DNA of 17,407 nucleotides from Damh-18 sp036275695 (GTDB lineage Bacteria; Patescibacteriota; Minisyncoccia; Phycocordibacterales; UBA918), in NCBI GenBank assembly GCA_036275695.1, contig DASUDI010000018.1, positions 1 through 17,407 of the forward strand, given 5' to 3'. Under the pieces are notes generated by a model. It was not told where the DNA came from, searched no databases, and saw nothing but the letters and a program-made list of their open reading frames with translations. The first letter of the stretch is position 1. Every line of letters begins with the position of its first letter. Below are positions 1 through 7,056 of the stretch, piece by piece. The position numbers and the translations under genes were made by a program.

Positions 1-151
1 ATCCTCCGGATTTTTGTCGCCACACAATCGCCAATGCTCCACTCATCACAAACATGAGCCACACATGCACCATCTCCGTGTCTACTACCGAAGCGTAGGC
101 AATACCACCGAGAAATCCAAAACCCAGTGCATAAAATACAACACCAGACAT
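1..151 (-). CDS. N-terminus of a membrane protein, possibly ComEC/Rec2-like (partial)
   Basis: This frame opens with ATG at 151 and runs off the left edge after about 50 codons, so only the N-terminus is visible. It begins MSGVVFYALGFGFLGGIAYA and contains two hydrophobic stretches (about residues 3-22 and 29-43) separated by a short polar turn, followed by a basic WRQK. This pattern, two membrane helices right at the N-terminus, matches my recollection of the start of ComEC/Rec2, the inner-membrane channel that takes up single-stranded DNA during transformation. The ATG lies 2 nt after the rnhA stop, so the two genes are almost certainly co-transcribed. The nearby pilus genes make a competence role plausible. 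No diagnostic ComEC motif is in the visible part, so it could be any polytopic membrane protein. Confidence 0.5.
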   Translation of the reverse strand, partial: MSGVVFYALGFGFLGGIAYASVVDTEMVHVWLMFVMSGALAIVWRQKSGG

Positions 152-153
152 AA

Positions 154-855
154 TTACGCACTAAATGTACGTGCAATCTCGCGCTCCTCCTCCGCATTGA
201 GTGCTTTTTTAAAACGTGCCCTTTTTCCACGCACGCGGGCTTCACACTCTAACCATGTGGCATGCACCTGCACAACACCATCCACCTCACTTACGTATGA
301 ATATGCTTTCTGTACTTGTCGTTTGCGCGCTTCACTTCTCGACTGCGCAACCGCTTCTTCATATGCAAGACTCGTAATGTCGTATGGATATTGCGTAATG
401 CGTCCCGAATACAGTATAGGTGACTCACCCTTCCCAAAAGAAGACGCAATCGCATCGGCGCGCGTGTTCCCTACCACGCCTGAATGCCCTGGAATCTTAT
501 GCCACTCTACGCGCGTGTTTTTTAAAAGTACCGTAAGTTCCTGCCATAACGCCTTATGCAACACATCAGTATCACCTTTTGTTCTCCACCCATTCTTCAT
601 CCATCCGTATACCCACTTCTGTGCACCTTCTACAACATACTTTGAATCTGTATATAGCATTACCACATTGCTCGTGTTGCCAATATGCGTAAGCGCTACG
701 ACAACAGCGCGCAATTCCATTTCATTATTGGTAGTATGTTTTGCTCTGCCACCAAGTTCCGACACCTTTCCCTGCCGCACAATAATGGCACCGTAGCCAC
801 CTGGTCCAGGATTTCCCTTTGCCGCGCCATCTGTAAAAACCAGTATGTGTTCCAT
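154..855 (-). CDS. rnhA: Ribonuclease HI with a C-terminal HBD-like domain
   Basis: RNase HI cleaves the RNA strand of RNA-DNA hybrids (R-loops, Okazaki primers). The 233-aa product has the full catalytic set: D9 in FTDGAAKGNPGPGG, E47 in NNEMEL, D70 in YTDSKYV, H124 in IPGHSG and D134 in NTRADAIA. The catalytic domain ends near residue 140; E. coli RNase HI is about 155 aa. A linker of about 45 residues leads to a second region (about 184-232) with TWLECEARVRG, ARFKKAL and an EEE run, which resembles the hybrid-binding (viroplasmin-like) domain usually found at the N-terminus of RNase H1. The start at 855 is chosen because the catalytic domain begins there and an extended -10 box ends 7 nt upstream; the same frame is open up to 951, but that extension would contain the promoter. 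The downstream gene starts 2 nt after the stop. Confidence 0.93.
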   Translation of the reverse strand: MEHILVFTDGAAKGNPGPGGYGAIIVRQGKVSELGGRAKHTTNNEMELRAVVVALTHIGNTSNVVMLYTDSKYVVEGAQKWVYGWMKNGWRTKGDTDVLHKALWQELTVLLKNTRVEWHKIPGHSGVVGNTRADAIASSFGKGESPILYSGRITQYPYDITSLAYEEAVAQSRSEARKRQVQKAYSYVSEVDGVVQVHATWLECEARVRGKRARFKKALNAEEEREIARTFSA

Positions 856-862
856 AGCATGG

Positions 863-871
863 AGTATACCA
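863..871 (-). promoter_or_regulatory. Extended -10 promoter of rnhA, leaderless type
   Basis: On the minus strand the sequence reads TGGTATACT, an extended -10 (TG-n-TATACT). The hexamer ends 7 nt before the rnhA ATG at 855, so transcription would start at or within a base of the start codon. No convincing -35 box is visible, as is usual for extended -10 promoters. There is no Shine-Dalgarno site. Confidence 0.65.
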
Positions 872-881
872 CACGTTTTTC

Positions 882-910
882 TTGTATTTTTTGGCTCATC
901 ACGGCATACT
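882..910 (+). promoter_or_regulatory. Possible promoter of the 177-aa gene
   Basis: TTGTAT (882-887) and CATACT (905-910) are 17 nt apart, each matching the consensus at four of six positions. A start near 917 would give a leader of about 33 nt before the ATG at 950. It faces away from the rnhA promoter on the other strand. Confidence 0.35.
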
Positions 911-938
911 ACACATGGCTTTGTTCTTACAAACAAAT

Positions 939-943
939 GAGGT
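939..943 (+). promoter_or_regulatory. Shine-Dalgarno site of the 177-aa gene
   Basis: GAGGT sits 6 nt before the ATG at 950, a textbook distance. It supports that start and is notable because most genes in this window have no such site. Confidence 0.65.
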
Positions 944-949
944 AGCCTC

Positions 950-1483
950 ATGTCTCACCATGCGTGGCACACAGTGGTACTTAATGAGTCTGACACAGAT
1001 GAATTATGGAACCATTTTCAAAAAACACGTGACGTCTTGCACCAAGAACTGATTCTCAACAGAATACTCATTCTAGATTCGCGCATTGAAACTGCATGGG
1101 CGGTGTGCGAATGCGCAACAGAAGATAGCACCACAATTTTGGCGCTGACATTTATTGTATGCAGAACAACTGATGTGACTGAGATAAATAAAATAATTCT
1201 CATTGCTCAAAGAAATGGATATGATGACCTTGCCAATTTCGCAATCAACGTCTTATTTTTTCGGCAAATGGAATCTGGATTTTTGTTTTCAGATACTCGT
1301 GAGTGCATCGGTCATTTAGATAAAATCAAGGATGACGGTATGCGCGCAATGTTGATTGAGCACCTCTTAAAGGAAGATTTGACATTCATCCAAACAATTG
1401 AATTGTGTTCACGCGCGCGGGAGTTTCCTGAGTTATACAAGCTTGCGCAAGGGAAATTTGCAATCACGCTCCACAGAACATGA
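950..1483 (+). CDS. Hypothetical protein, 177 aa, probably helical
   Basis: I do not recognise this protein. It is 177 aa, has no signal peptide or clear membrane helix, and looks soluble and largely alpha-helical, with alternating hydrophobic and charged residues in stretches such as EINKIILIAQRNGYDDLANF and IEHLLKEDLTFIQTIELC. The periodicity is reminiscent of short helical-repeat proteins, but I see no repeat consensus. It has five cysteines (positions about 53, 55, 70, 123 and 152), including a CEC pair. A GAGGT ribosome binding site 6 nt upstream and a strong terminator just after the stop argue that it is a real single-gene unit. It lies between divergent rnhA and convergent recJ, so the context does not suggest a function beyond a loose association with nucleic-acid genes. 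Confidence 0.75.
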   Translation: MSHHAWHTVVLNESDTDELWNHFQKTRDVLHQELILNRILILDSRIETAWAVCECATEDSTTILALTFIVCRTTDVTEINKIILIAQRNGYDDLANFAINVLFFRQMESGFLFSDTRECIGHLDKIKDDGMRAMLIEHLLKEDLTFIQTIELCSRAREFPELYKLAQGKFAITLHRT

Positions 1484-1493
1484 CACTAACTTC

Positions 1494-1524
1494 AAAACTC
1501 GAAGCCTCATGGCTTCGAGTTTTT
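1494..1524. terminator. Bidirectional intrinsic terminator between the 177-aa gene and recJ
   Basis: A perfect 13-bp inverted repeat, AAAACTCGAAGCC (1494-1506) with its complement at 1511-1523, has the loop TCAT. It is flanked by T-tracts in both reading directions, so it can terminate both converging genes. The recJ stop codon (1523-1525) overlaps its arm. Confidence 0.88.
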
Positions 1525-3250
1525 ATATTACAACATCTACAATCCGCAGACGTATTTCTTTCCTTCCCATGAAATATGAATCTTCAATGTGCGCAATAAG
1601 TGTGAGTGGCACACCTGTTTGTGGCATCACTGAAAAGTCATCTGGCATCGTAAAAAACGCAATACCATCCATAAAACTTCCCCCAAAACGAAATCGTAAC
1701 TTTGTATGATTTTTTGCCTTGCCAAAAATCTCGACAGCGTAAGGTGTCGCGTTGGTAATTTCAAAAAGCGGACGTGGATTCCCTACACCAAAAGGCGCGA
1801 GTTGATTGAGCGCGTTAACGTATGTATCCGTAATATCCTCAAGTGTGATGCGGGCATCAATGTGTAATTGACGCGACGAACTATCATCAGTGTCATCCAT
1901 ATACTTCAAAAAGTTTTCACAGAGAATATCCGCAAGTGTATGGATCTGCTCATGATCTACCGAAAAACCACCCGAGGCATGGTGACCACCGAATCCAAGG
2001 AACGCATCAGAAGATATCTCCATAAGTCGTACCACACTCGCACCACCACCACTCCGACACGATCCTTTAATAACTCCCTTACCATCACGTCCCCACACAA
2101 AGACAGGTCGCTCATACTCCTCGGCAAGTGCGTTCGCCACCAGACCCACAAGGGATGGTCGCCACTGTGGATTACCTAACACCACCACAGGAGGGATGCT
2201 TTCAAGTGAGGCAAGACGCGCCTTAGCTTCTTTGGTCATGTGCGCCACCACACCCTTACGTTCATTGTTAAGTTTCTCAAGATGCGCGACATACATTCCC
2301 GCATCTTCATCTGAGCGCGCGCGAAGCATATGAAACGCGTCCTCAGGGTCATCCATTCGGGAAGCAGCGTTAATGCGTGGTGCTATGGTGAAACCAATAT
2401 CGTCTTCAGTAATATGCTTTGATAGCGTACCTGCTTTTCTGAGGAGATGATGCAATCCCAATCGTCTTGTCTTACGCAACACCAGCAACCCATAGTGCGC
2501 AAAGACACGATTTTCATCAACAAGTGGAACCATGTCTGCAATCGTTGCGATACCTACAAGATCAAGCCACCATTTTTCGCACCCTTCTTTGAGATGTATA
2601 AGACCGCGGTCGCGTCCGACCGAAATGAGTGCCTGAACAAGTTTAAACGCGACCGCGGTTCCACAAATACCCGAAAACGGATACGCATTATCACGCTTAG
2701 GATTGATAACCGCGTATGCGGAGGGAACTCCTCCACCTCCCACCTCATGATGATCAGTGACGATAACATCAATACCCGCTTCCTTGGCGCGATTCACCGC
2801 TTCATGATCCGTAATACCACAATCGACCGTAATAATAAGTGTTGCATTACGTGCTTGGAATAGCGCAACACTTTCAGCATTGAATCCATACCCCTCTTCA
2901 TGCCGATGAGGGATATAATTTTCAAACTGAGCATAACCAATCTCCGTAAAAAAATCATGGAGTAACACACCTCCTGGAATACCATCACAGTCATAGTCAG
3001 TATATATGACAATATGCTCTTGTTTGATAATTGCCTGTAATATGCGCTCTACCGCGACACGCATATCAGTAAGAAGGAAAGGATCGTGTACCTGAGTATT
3101 AAAATCTGGGTTCAAAAACGCATCTGCATCAGACTCAGTGCTCACGCCACGACTAAAGAGAATATCTCGCACGAGCGTATGATATTTACTGAGCGCATTT
3201 ATTACCTCATCAGGAGGTGGTGGTGCGTAGAAACGTTCTCGACTCTCCAT
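1523..3250 (-). CDS. recJ: Single-stranded-DNA-specific exonuclease RecJ
   Basis: RecJ is a DHH-family, metal-dependent 5'-3' exonuclease acting on single-stranded DNA in recombination and mismatch/base-excision repair. The 575-aa product has the family motifs in order: DYDCDG (85-90), VDCG with D143, the DHH signature at 166-168, ATIADMVPL (235-243) and the DHHA1 motif GGHHASGG (421-428), followed by a C-terminal OB-like region. After the first motif it has IPGG where the family usually has a Thr/Ser-containing segment. Length is within the family's usual range (about 560-580 aa). The start at 3250 is preferred over an ATG at 3268, because the extended -10 box TGGTACAAT overlaps that upstream ATG and ends 8 nt before 3250. 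The gene is monocistronic, divergent from the HIT gene and ends in a shared terminator. Confidence 0.94.
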   Translation of the reverse strand: MESRERFYAPPPPDEVINALSKYHTLVRDILFSRGVSTESDADAFLNPDFNTQVHDPFLLTDMRVAVERILQAIIKQEHIVIYTDYDCDGIPGGVLLHDFFTEIGYAQFENYIPHRHEEGYGFNAESVALFQARNATLIITVDCGITDHEAVNRAKEAGIDVIVTDHHEVGGGGVPSAYAVINPKRDNAYPFSGICGTAVAFKLVQALISVGRDRGLIHLKEGCEKWWLDLVGIATIADMVPLVDENRVFAHYGLLVLRKTRRLGLHHLLRKAGTLSKHITEDDIGFTIAPRINAASRMDDPEDAFHMLRARSDEDAGMYVAHLEKLNNERKGVVAHMTKEAKARLASLESIPPVVVLGNPQWRPSLVGLVANALAEEYERPVFVWGRDGKGVIKGSCRSGGGASVVRLMEISSDAFLGFGGHHASGGFSVDHEQIHTLADILCENFLKYMDDTDDSSSRQLHIDARITLEDITDTYVNALNQLAPFGVGNPRPLFEITNATPYAVEIFGKAKNHTKLRFRFGGSFMDGIAFFTMPDDFSVMPQTGVPLTLIAHIEDSYFMGRKEIRLRIVDVVI

Positions 3251-3258
3251 AAAAGAGC

Positions 3259-3267
3259 ATTGTACCA
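3259..3267 (-). promoter_or_regulatory. Extended -10 promoter of recJ, leaderless type
   Basis: The minus strand reads TGGTACAAT (TG-n-TACAAT). The hexamer ends 8 nt before the ATG at 3250, predicting a leaderless transcript. It also decides the start, because the alternative ATG at 3268 would overlap the TG element. Confidence 0.62.
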
Positions 3268-3293
3268 CGATACGCCCACGCTCATGGTAGTCA

Positions 3294-3302
3294 TGCTATA
3301 CT
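3294..3302 (+). promoter_or_regulatory. Extended -10 promoter of the HIT gene, leaderless type
   Basis: TGCTATACT (TG-n-TATACT) ends exactly 7 nt before the ATG at 3310. No Shine-Dalgarno site is present in the short upstream stretch. It is back to back with the recJ promoter, with about 30 bp between the two elements. Confidence 0.65.
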
Positions 3303-3309
3303 TTTCCCT

Positions 3310-3720
3310 ATGAGTACTATTTTTGAAAAAATCATTCAACGAGAGGTTCCTGCAGATATTGTATACGAAGATGATTGCGTACTTGCATTTTTGGATATAC
3401 GTCCTAACAGTAAAGGACATACGCTCATTGTACCGAAAGAGTGCTTCGTAAACATCTTTGACGCCGATGACGAGGTCATAGGTCATATGATGCGTATTGC
3501 AAAAAAAATATCTCACGCGCTTGTTAAGGCCACGGGTGCATCAGGAGTTAATCTCGTCATGAATAATGGAGCAGATGCGGGACAAGAGGTCTTTCATGCA
3601 CACCTTCATGTAATACCGCGCATGGCACATGATGGTGTGTTCTCTGCGCCACAACATACCACCTATATACAAGATGAAGCTACGACACTTGCTGAGGCGA
3701 TAAAAAACGCAATCGCGTAG
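3310..3720 (+). CDS. HIT-family nucleotide hydrolase (histidine triad protein)
   Basis: This 136-aa protein is a histidine-triad protein of the Hint/HinT branch. These are dimeric nucleotide-binding enzymes that hydrolyse purine nucleoside phosphoramidates and acyl-adenylates. The triad HAHLH is at residues 96-100 (H96, H98, H100), followed by VIPR. Other family landmarks are an early F-x-x-I-I, the strand VLAFLDIRPNSKGHTLIVPK (24-43) and the NNG nucleotide-contact region (85-87). Length fits the family (110-150 aa). The ATG at 3310 follows an extended -10 by 7 nt. It is transcribed alone, divergent from recJ and convergent with pgk; its TAG lies in the terminator hairpin. The exact substrate cannot be told from sequence. 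Confidence 0.93.
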   Translation: MSTIFEKIIQREVPADIVYEDDCVLAFLDIRPNSKGHTLIVPKECFVNIFDADDEVIGHMMRIAKKISHALVKATGASGVNLVMNNGADAGQEVFHAHLHVIPRMAHDGVFSAPQHTTYIQDEATTLAEAIKNAIA

Positions 3721-3733
3721 CGATTGCGTTTTT
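3702..3733. terminator. Bidirectional intrinsic terminator between HIT and pgk
   Basis: A 14-bp inverted repeat, AAAAACGCAATCGC (3703-3716) and 3720-3733, has a 3-nt loop, with T-tracts on both strands. The HIT stop codon (3718-3720) is in the loop and first arm base. It serves pgk in the opposite direction. Confidence 0.88.
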
Positions 3734-3748
3734 CTTCTTCTGTAATCA

Positions 3749-4873
3749 TTACGCTTTAACGAGTGCCTCAATACCTGGAAGGGTTCGATGTTCCAAAAAA
3801 TCAAGCATGGCACCACCTGCGGTAGACAGAAAACCAAACGAATCTTGAAGCTTCAACGACTCAATGCTTGCCACAGTATCACCACCTCCCACAACTGAGA
3901 ACGCGTCACTCTCCGCAACGAGGCGCCCACATGCTTTTGTAGCAATATCATATCCTGCTTCATAATTTCCGAGTGGCCCATTCCAGACAATAAACTTTGC
4001 CCTTTTGATGTATGGAGCGAGTCTCTCTATAGATTGCATACCCACGTCAACAATGGCCTCGTGCGCGAGTACTTCATGTGCGCGCGCTTCTCGCCACACC
4101 CCATCGGTTGTTACCACGACCTCCTCAGGAAGGATAAGGCGTTCATGTTTCGCGAGTGTTGGTGAAATATCACAACCACAAAGCAGTGACTTTCCAACCT
4201 CTAAACCGCGCGCACGCAAAAAATCATTTGCGAGCGCGCCACCAATAAATGTATTAGAAAACAAATTACTAAAATCCTCAATGAGAGGCTCTTTGGTTTC
4301 AAACTTTGCTCCTCCAATAATAAAGAGCGAAGGGTGTTCAGGGGTAAACGATTTTGAGAGCGCGTCATATTCTTCTAAAAATGTAATTCCCGCAAAGCGA
4401 GGAAGATATTTCGGTACTCCTACTATTGATGCGTGCGCTCGATGTGATACCGCAAACGCGTCATTAACATAAAAATCAGCATACGACGCGAGTGTTTTTG
4501 CAAACATCTCATCGCACGCTATCTCACCCTCATGCGAGCGAAGGTTTTCAAGCAAGAGTACTGAACCCTCTTTCATATGCGCAACCGCCCCAAACGCAAC
4601 CTCGCCAACAACGCTTGGACAGTGTGTTACAGGAACATACTTTTGAAGTAGCGGGACTAAAACACTTGTTGTGGTTTCTGGCTTTCGTCCAAGATGGGTT
4701 GCGAGAATGACACGGGCACCGCGTTCAATAAGATATTGAATAGTCGGGAGCGCGCGCTGTACTCGAAAATGATCCTGCGCAACCCCATCTTCAATAGGGA
4801 TATCAAGACACGTACGCACAAAAACCCTCATTCCATAAAGATCAACGAGTTCAGTTACCGATCGGGTTCTCAT
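3749..4873 (-). CDS. pgk: Phosphoglycerate kinase, divergent
   Basis: Pgk transfers the acyl phosphate of 1,3-bisphosphoglycerate to ADP, the first ATP-yielding step of glycolysis. The 374-aa product is a little shorter than typical (about 390-400). Recognisable motifs are LPTIQYL (42-48), THLGR (59-63), LLENLR (107-112), YVNDAF with SHRAHAS (135-149), GGAK (187-190), DVG (276-278), WNGPLG (297-302), VGGGDT (328-333) and the STAGGA segment (350-355). The N-terminal 3-phosphoglycerate site, normally R-V-D-F-N-V-P, reads RTCLDIP (20-26), replacing both the Asp and the Asn. The gene begins 1 nt after the tpiA stop, so it is the second gene of a tpiA-pgk operon and depends on the tpiA promoter; it ends in a shared terminator. 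Function as Pgk is very likely from the remaining motifs and the partner gene. Confidence 0.92.
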   Translation of the reverse strand: MRTRSVTELVDLYGMRVFVRTCLDIPIEDGVAQDHFRVQRALPTIQYLIERGARVILATHLGRKPETTTSVLVPLLQKYVPVTHCPSVVGEVAFGAVAHMKEGSVLLLENLRSHEGEIACDEMFAKTLASYADFYVNDAFAVSHRAHASIVGVPKYLPRFAGITFLEEYDALSKSFTPEHPSLFIIGGAKFETKEPLIEDFSNLFSNTFIGGALANDFLRARGLEVGKSLLCGCDISPTLAKHERLILPEEVVVTTDGVWREARAHEVLAHEAIVDVGMQSIERLAPYIKRAKFIVWNGPLGNYEAGYDIATKACGRLVAESDAFSVVGGGDTVASIESLKLQDSFGFLSTAGGAMLDFLEHRTLPGIEALVKA

Positions 4874-4874
4874 A

Positions 4875-5645
4875 CTATATGCTACTTACATTTTTAATAA
4901 TGTGAACAAATTCCCTCGGATGAAGACTGGCTCCACCCACAAGAAATCCGTCCACGGTACCTTGTACAAAAATTTCCTTTGCATTCTTTTCTGAAACCGA
5001 CCCCCCGTACAGTATTCGCACCTTAGACGCGTAATTTCTTCCAAAAATATCTGAGAGTACTTTTTCAATAAAAATACGCATCTCACGCACGTCTTCTGGT
5101 GTTGCGCTTACCCCAGCACCAATTGCCCATACAGGTTCATACGCAATGACAACCTGTTCAAGTTTTGTACGACCAACTTCACGAAGTGAGCTCCGAATCT
5201 GTTGTTCGATAAACGTAAGATAATTACCAGCACTGTCGCGCGCACGCTCTCCGATACAGAGCACCGCAATAAGCCCCTCCTTTATGACTGCTAATACCTT
5301 TTGATTCACCGCAACGTCAGTCTCTCCTTTTTCACGTCTTTCTGAGTGACCAACGATCACATGCGACACGCCAATGTCCTTGAGCATCGGAATTGATATC
5401 TCGCCAGTATGAGCGCCAAGTTTTTCATAATATGCATTCTGGGCGCCAAGTGTAAATAGATGAGATCCATTGGCGACTTTTTTAACGGTTTCGAGATAAA
5501 GCGCGGGAGGTGCTATCACCACCGTAACAGGATTTTTTTTAGAGAGTAACGACTTAATTTCTTTTGCTAGTTTGAATGAAAGAGAAACCGATAGCGGATT
5601 CATCTTCCAATTTCCTACGACGAGTGGGTTTTTTGCTTTTTTCAT
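4875..5645 (-). CDS. tpiA: Triosephosphate isomerase
   Basis: TpiA interconverts dihydroxyacetone phosphate and glyceraldehyde 3-phosphate. The 256-aa product is standard length and carries all catalytic residues: N12 and K14 in GNWKMN, H100 in VIVGHSERR, and E170 in AYEPVWAIG. The phosphate-binding loops GGSVSEKN (214-221) and DGFLVGGASL (232-241) are present. The mobile loop 6, commonly GTGKTAT, reads GAGVSAT (176-182), a mild variation. The start at 5645 gives the canonical N-terminus and has an extended -10 ending 7 nt upstream. The frame stays open to 5792, but that extension would run through the hairpin and the end of the pilus operon and is rejected. It is the first gene of the tpiA-pgk unit; no gap gene is adjacent. 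Confidence 0.96.
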   Translation of the reverse strand: MKKAKNPLVVGNWKMNPLSVSLSFKLAKEIKSLLSKKNPVTVVIAPPALYLETVKKVANGSHLFTLGAQNAYYEKLGAHTGEISIPMLKDIGVSHVIVGHSERREKGETDVAVNQKVLAVIKEGLIAVLCIGERARDSAGNYLTFIEQQIRSSLREVGRTKLEQVVIAYEPVWAIGAGVSATPEDVREMRIFIEKVLSDIFGRNYASKVRILYGGSVSEKNAKEIFVQGTVDGFLVGGASLHPREFVHIIKNVSSI

Positions 5646-5652
5646 TACACTT

Positions 5653-5661
5653 ATTTTATCA
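5653..5661 (-). promoter_or_regulatory. Extended -10 promoter of tpiA-pgk, leaderless type
   Basis: The minus strand reads TGATAAAAT (TG-n-TAAAAT). The hexamer ends 7 nt before the tpiA ATG at 5645. It directly abuts the hairpin at 5661-5691, so the glycolytic operon is insulated from the pilus operon and then restarted at once. Confidence 0.62.
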
Positions 5662-5691
5662 TGCGGGGCATCGCTTCGCGATGCCCCGCAT
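5661..5691 (-). terminator. Strong hairpin after the pilus operon, probable terminator
   Basis: A perfect 14-bp inverted repeat, ATGCGGGGCATCGC (5661-5674) and 5678-5691, closes a 3-nt loop. It lies 3 nt beyond the stop of the last pilus gene. Unlike the other terminators of the window it lacks a clear T-tract on the minus strand: the following bases are the tpiA -10 region. It may be a U-tract-less terminator or an mRNA 3'-end stabiliser. Confidence 0.6.
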
Positions 5692-5694
5692 GTA

Positions 5695-7056
5695 TCATAC
5701 CTCCTTCCATGACGTAATCGTAAACCCACCACCTGGTCCTGAGGTAAAGAGAAGGTTAATGAGTCCACTTTCATAGATAACCGATGCTCCATTTGATATG
5801 CTAATTTGATGCGCGGTCACTTCCTTCAATGAAATACTGTTACCCATATCAACAAGTCCGTGCGATGCGTACACCAGCACCTTACCATTTGCCGACTGAG
5901 CGAGGTTAATCGCTTTTTCTGTTCCGCCATTTTCCGCGCTATTATTCATAGACAAGAGCAAAATGTACGATGAGGGACTTCCTGAATTGAATTGCGTAGA
6001 TTGATTTACCGATATTTTGCTACTTGTAAGACGATTACTTTCATTATCGACAATAATCTGAACACTTCGCGTGCCAAGTGAAGACGAGGCGACAATGGTA
6101 GGACCTTGGGAGAAGGTTAAATTGCCCATAATCCAAACTGGGTTATCGATAATCACCGTAGTGCCTGCCCCCTGCTTGCGTATCTCTACATTACATTCAA
6201 TCTTTACATTGCCGAGTGTCGTATTGGTATTGATAACATAGGTACCTCCTGCGCACCGCGCATCAGTACTTGGTATCACCGTACCCGTAGTGGTGATATT
6301 TGTCTTCCACTCCTCTATCTGCGTGTCAGGAATAGGCATGGGCTGAACTGATTCATCAGGAGTACCTGGGAAATCGGGAGCAGGCGCGGGATTGGTGGTT
6401 GCGGTTACGGAATTACAATAAATATAACCGCCGACATCTGAATTATCAATGCTATCGCAGTACGCATGTCCTTCTATATCAGCATCGGTAATCGTATGCG
6501 CACGCACTGTTCCGGTGGCGTGCACATGGTCAACGAGCCCAGAGGCGCCCGCGGAGATAACATCACCATAGACCGTCGCGCTTCCCTGTCCTACCACGGC
6601 ACCATTTGAAAAAACATTCCCCTGGATACTAGAATTGTTTGAAAGCGTAATACCTCCATTACCACTCTGCAAGCCAAAATTAAAAGACGCGCCATCACCT
6701 ATTTCAAGCACCACCTCGCTTTCTCTATGTGCGTCTCCCGCGTGCCCTTCAGACACAATAGTGAACGACGCGCCATCAGATGTACGTGTGGTAGACACCG
6801 TCATGTCACCGATCGCAAACGTCTCACTGTTTGAATATTCATCACCATCACGATGCCGATGTACCGCATCTTCTATGCCTGCCTCTGCTGCGTAAAAACT
6901 ACGCTTCCCCTCAAAAAATGTCTTAAATGTTACGTAGTCATCATATACTCCACGACCAATTGCGAGAATGAACGAGAGACTCGTCGCGAGGAACAACACC
7001 ACAAAGATGAGGAGCGCTGCGCCACGTGACGAGTGCGTGTGTATATATTTATTCAT
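5695..7056 (-). CDS. Large PilX-like pseudopilin with beta-solenoid-like body
   Basis: This 453-aa protein is the last gene of the pilus operon. Its N-terminus has a short basic leader ending in SSRG, a hydrophobic helix from AALLIFVVLF onward (about 13-34) and the AAEAGIEDAV signature (56-65) seen in PilX-like minor pilins. It lacks the Glu at mature position 5, as GspK/PilX-like tip subunits often do. Residues about 125-220 are rich in Gly, Asn, Ser and Val with short repeats such as GNVFSNGAVV and the paired GHAYCDSI and GGYIYCNSV, suggesting a beta-helix. A proline-rich linker (224-243) leads to a second beta-rich half (about 268-440). Cysteines are at 200, 214, 268 and 288. The ATG at 7056 overlaps the PilW-like stop by 8 nt. 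Probably a surface-exposed tip or adhesive subunit; exact role unknown. Confidence 0.8.
   Translation of the reverse strand: MNKYIHTHSSRGAALLIFVVLFLATSLSFILAIGRGVYDDYVTFKTFFEGKRSFYAAEAGIEDAVHRHRDGDEYSNSETFAIGDMTVSTTRTSDGASFTIVSEGHAGDAHRESEVVLEIGDGASFNFGLQSGNGGITLSNNSSIQGNVFSNGAVVGQGSATVYGDVISAGASGLVDHVHATGTVRAHTITDADIEGHAYCDSIDNSDVGGYIYCNSVTATTNPAPAPDFPGTPDESVQPMPIPDTQIEEWKTNITTTGTVIPSTDARCAGGTYVINTNTTLGNVKIECNVEIRKQGAGTTVIIDNPVWIMGNLTFSQGPTIVASSSLGTRSVQIIVDNESNRLTSSKISVNQSTQFNSGSPSSYILLLSMNNSAENGGTEKAINLAQSANGKVLVYASHGLVDMGNSISLKEVTAHQISISNGASVIYESGLINLLFTSGPGGGFTITSWKEV

Noticed and set aside
14..796. A 260-codon open frame on the plus strand over rnhA
   Set aside because: It is entirely antisense to rnhA, which has full catalytic motifs; the translation is Cys/His/Ser/Thr-rich with no family resemblance and no ribosome binding site.
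856..951. N-terminal extension of RNase HI to an ATG at 951
   Set aside because: The extension has no homology-like features and would contain the extended -10 promoter 7 nt before the better start at 855.
5646..5792. N-terminal extension of TpiA to 5792
   Set aside because: It would run through the end of the PilX-like gene, a 14-bp hairpin and the -10 box; the canonical TIM N-terminus starts at 5645.
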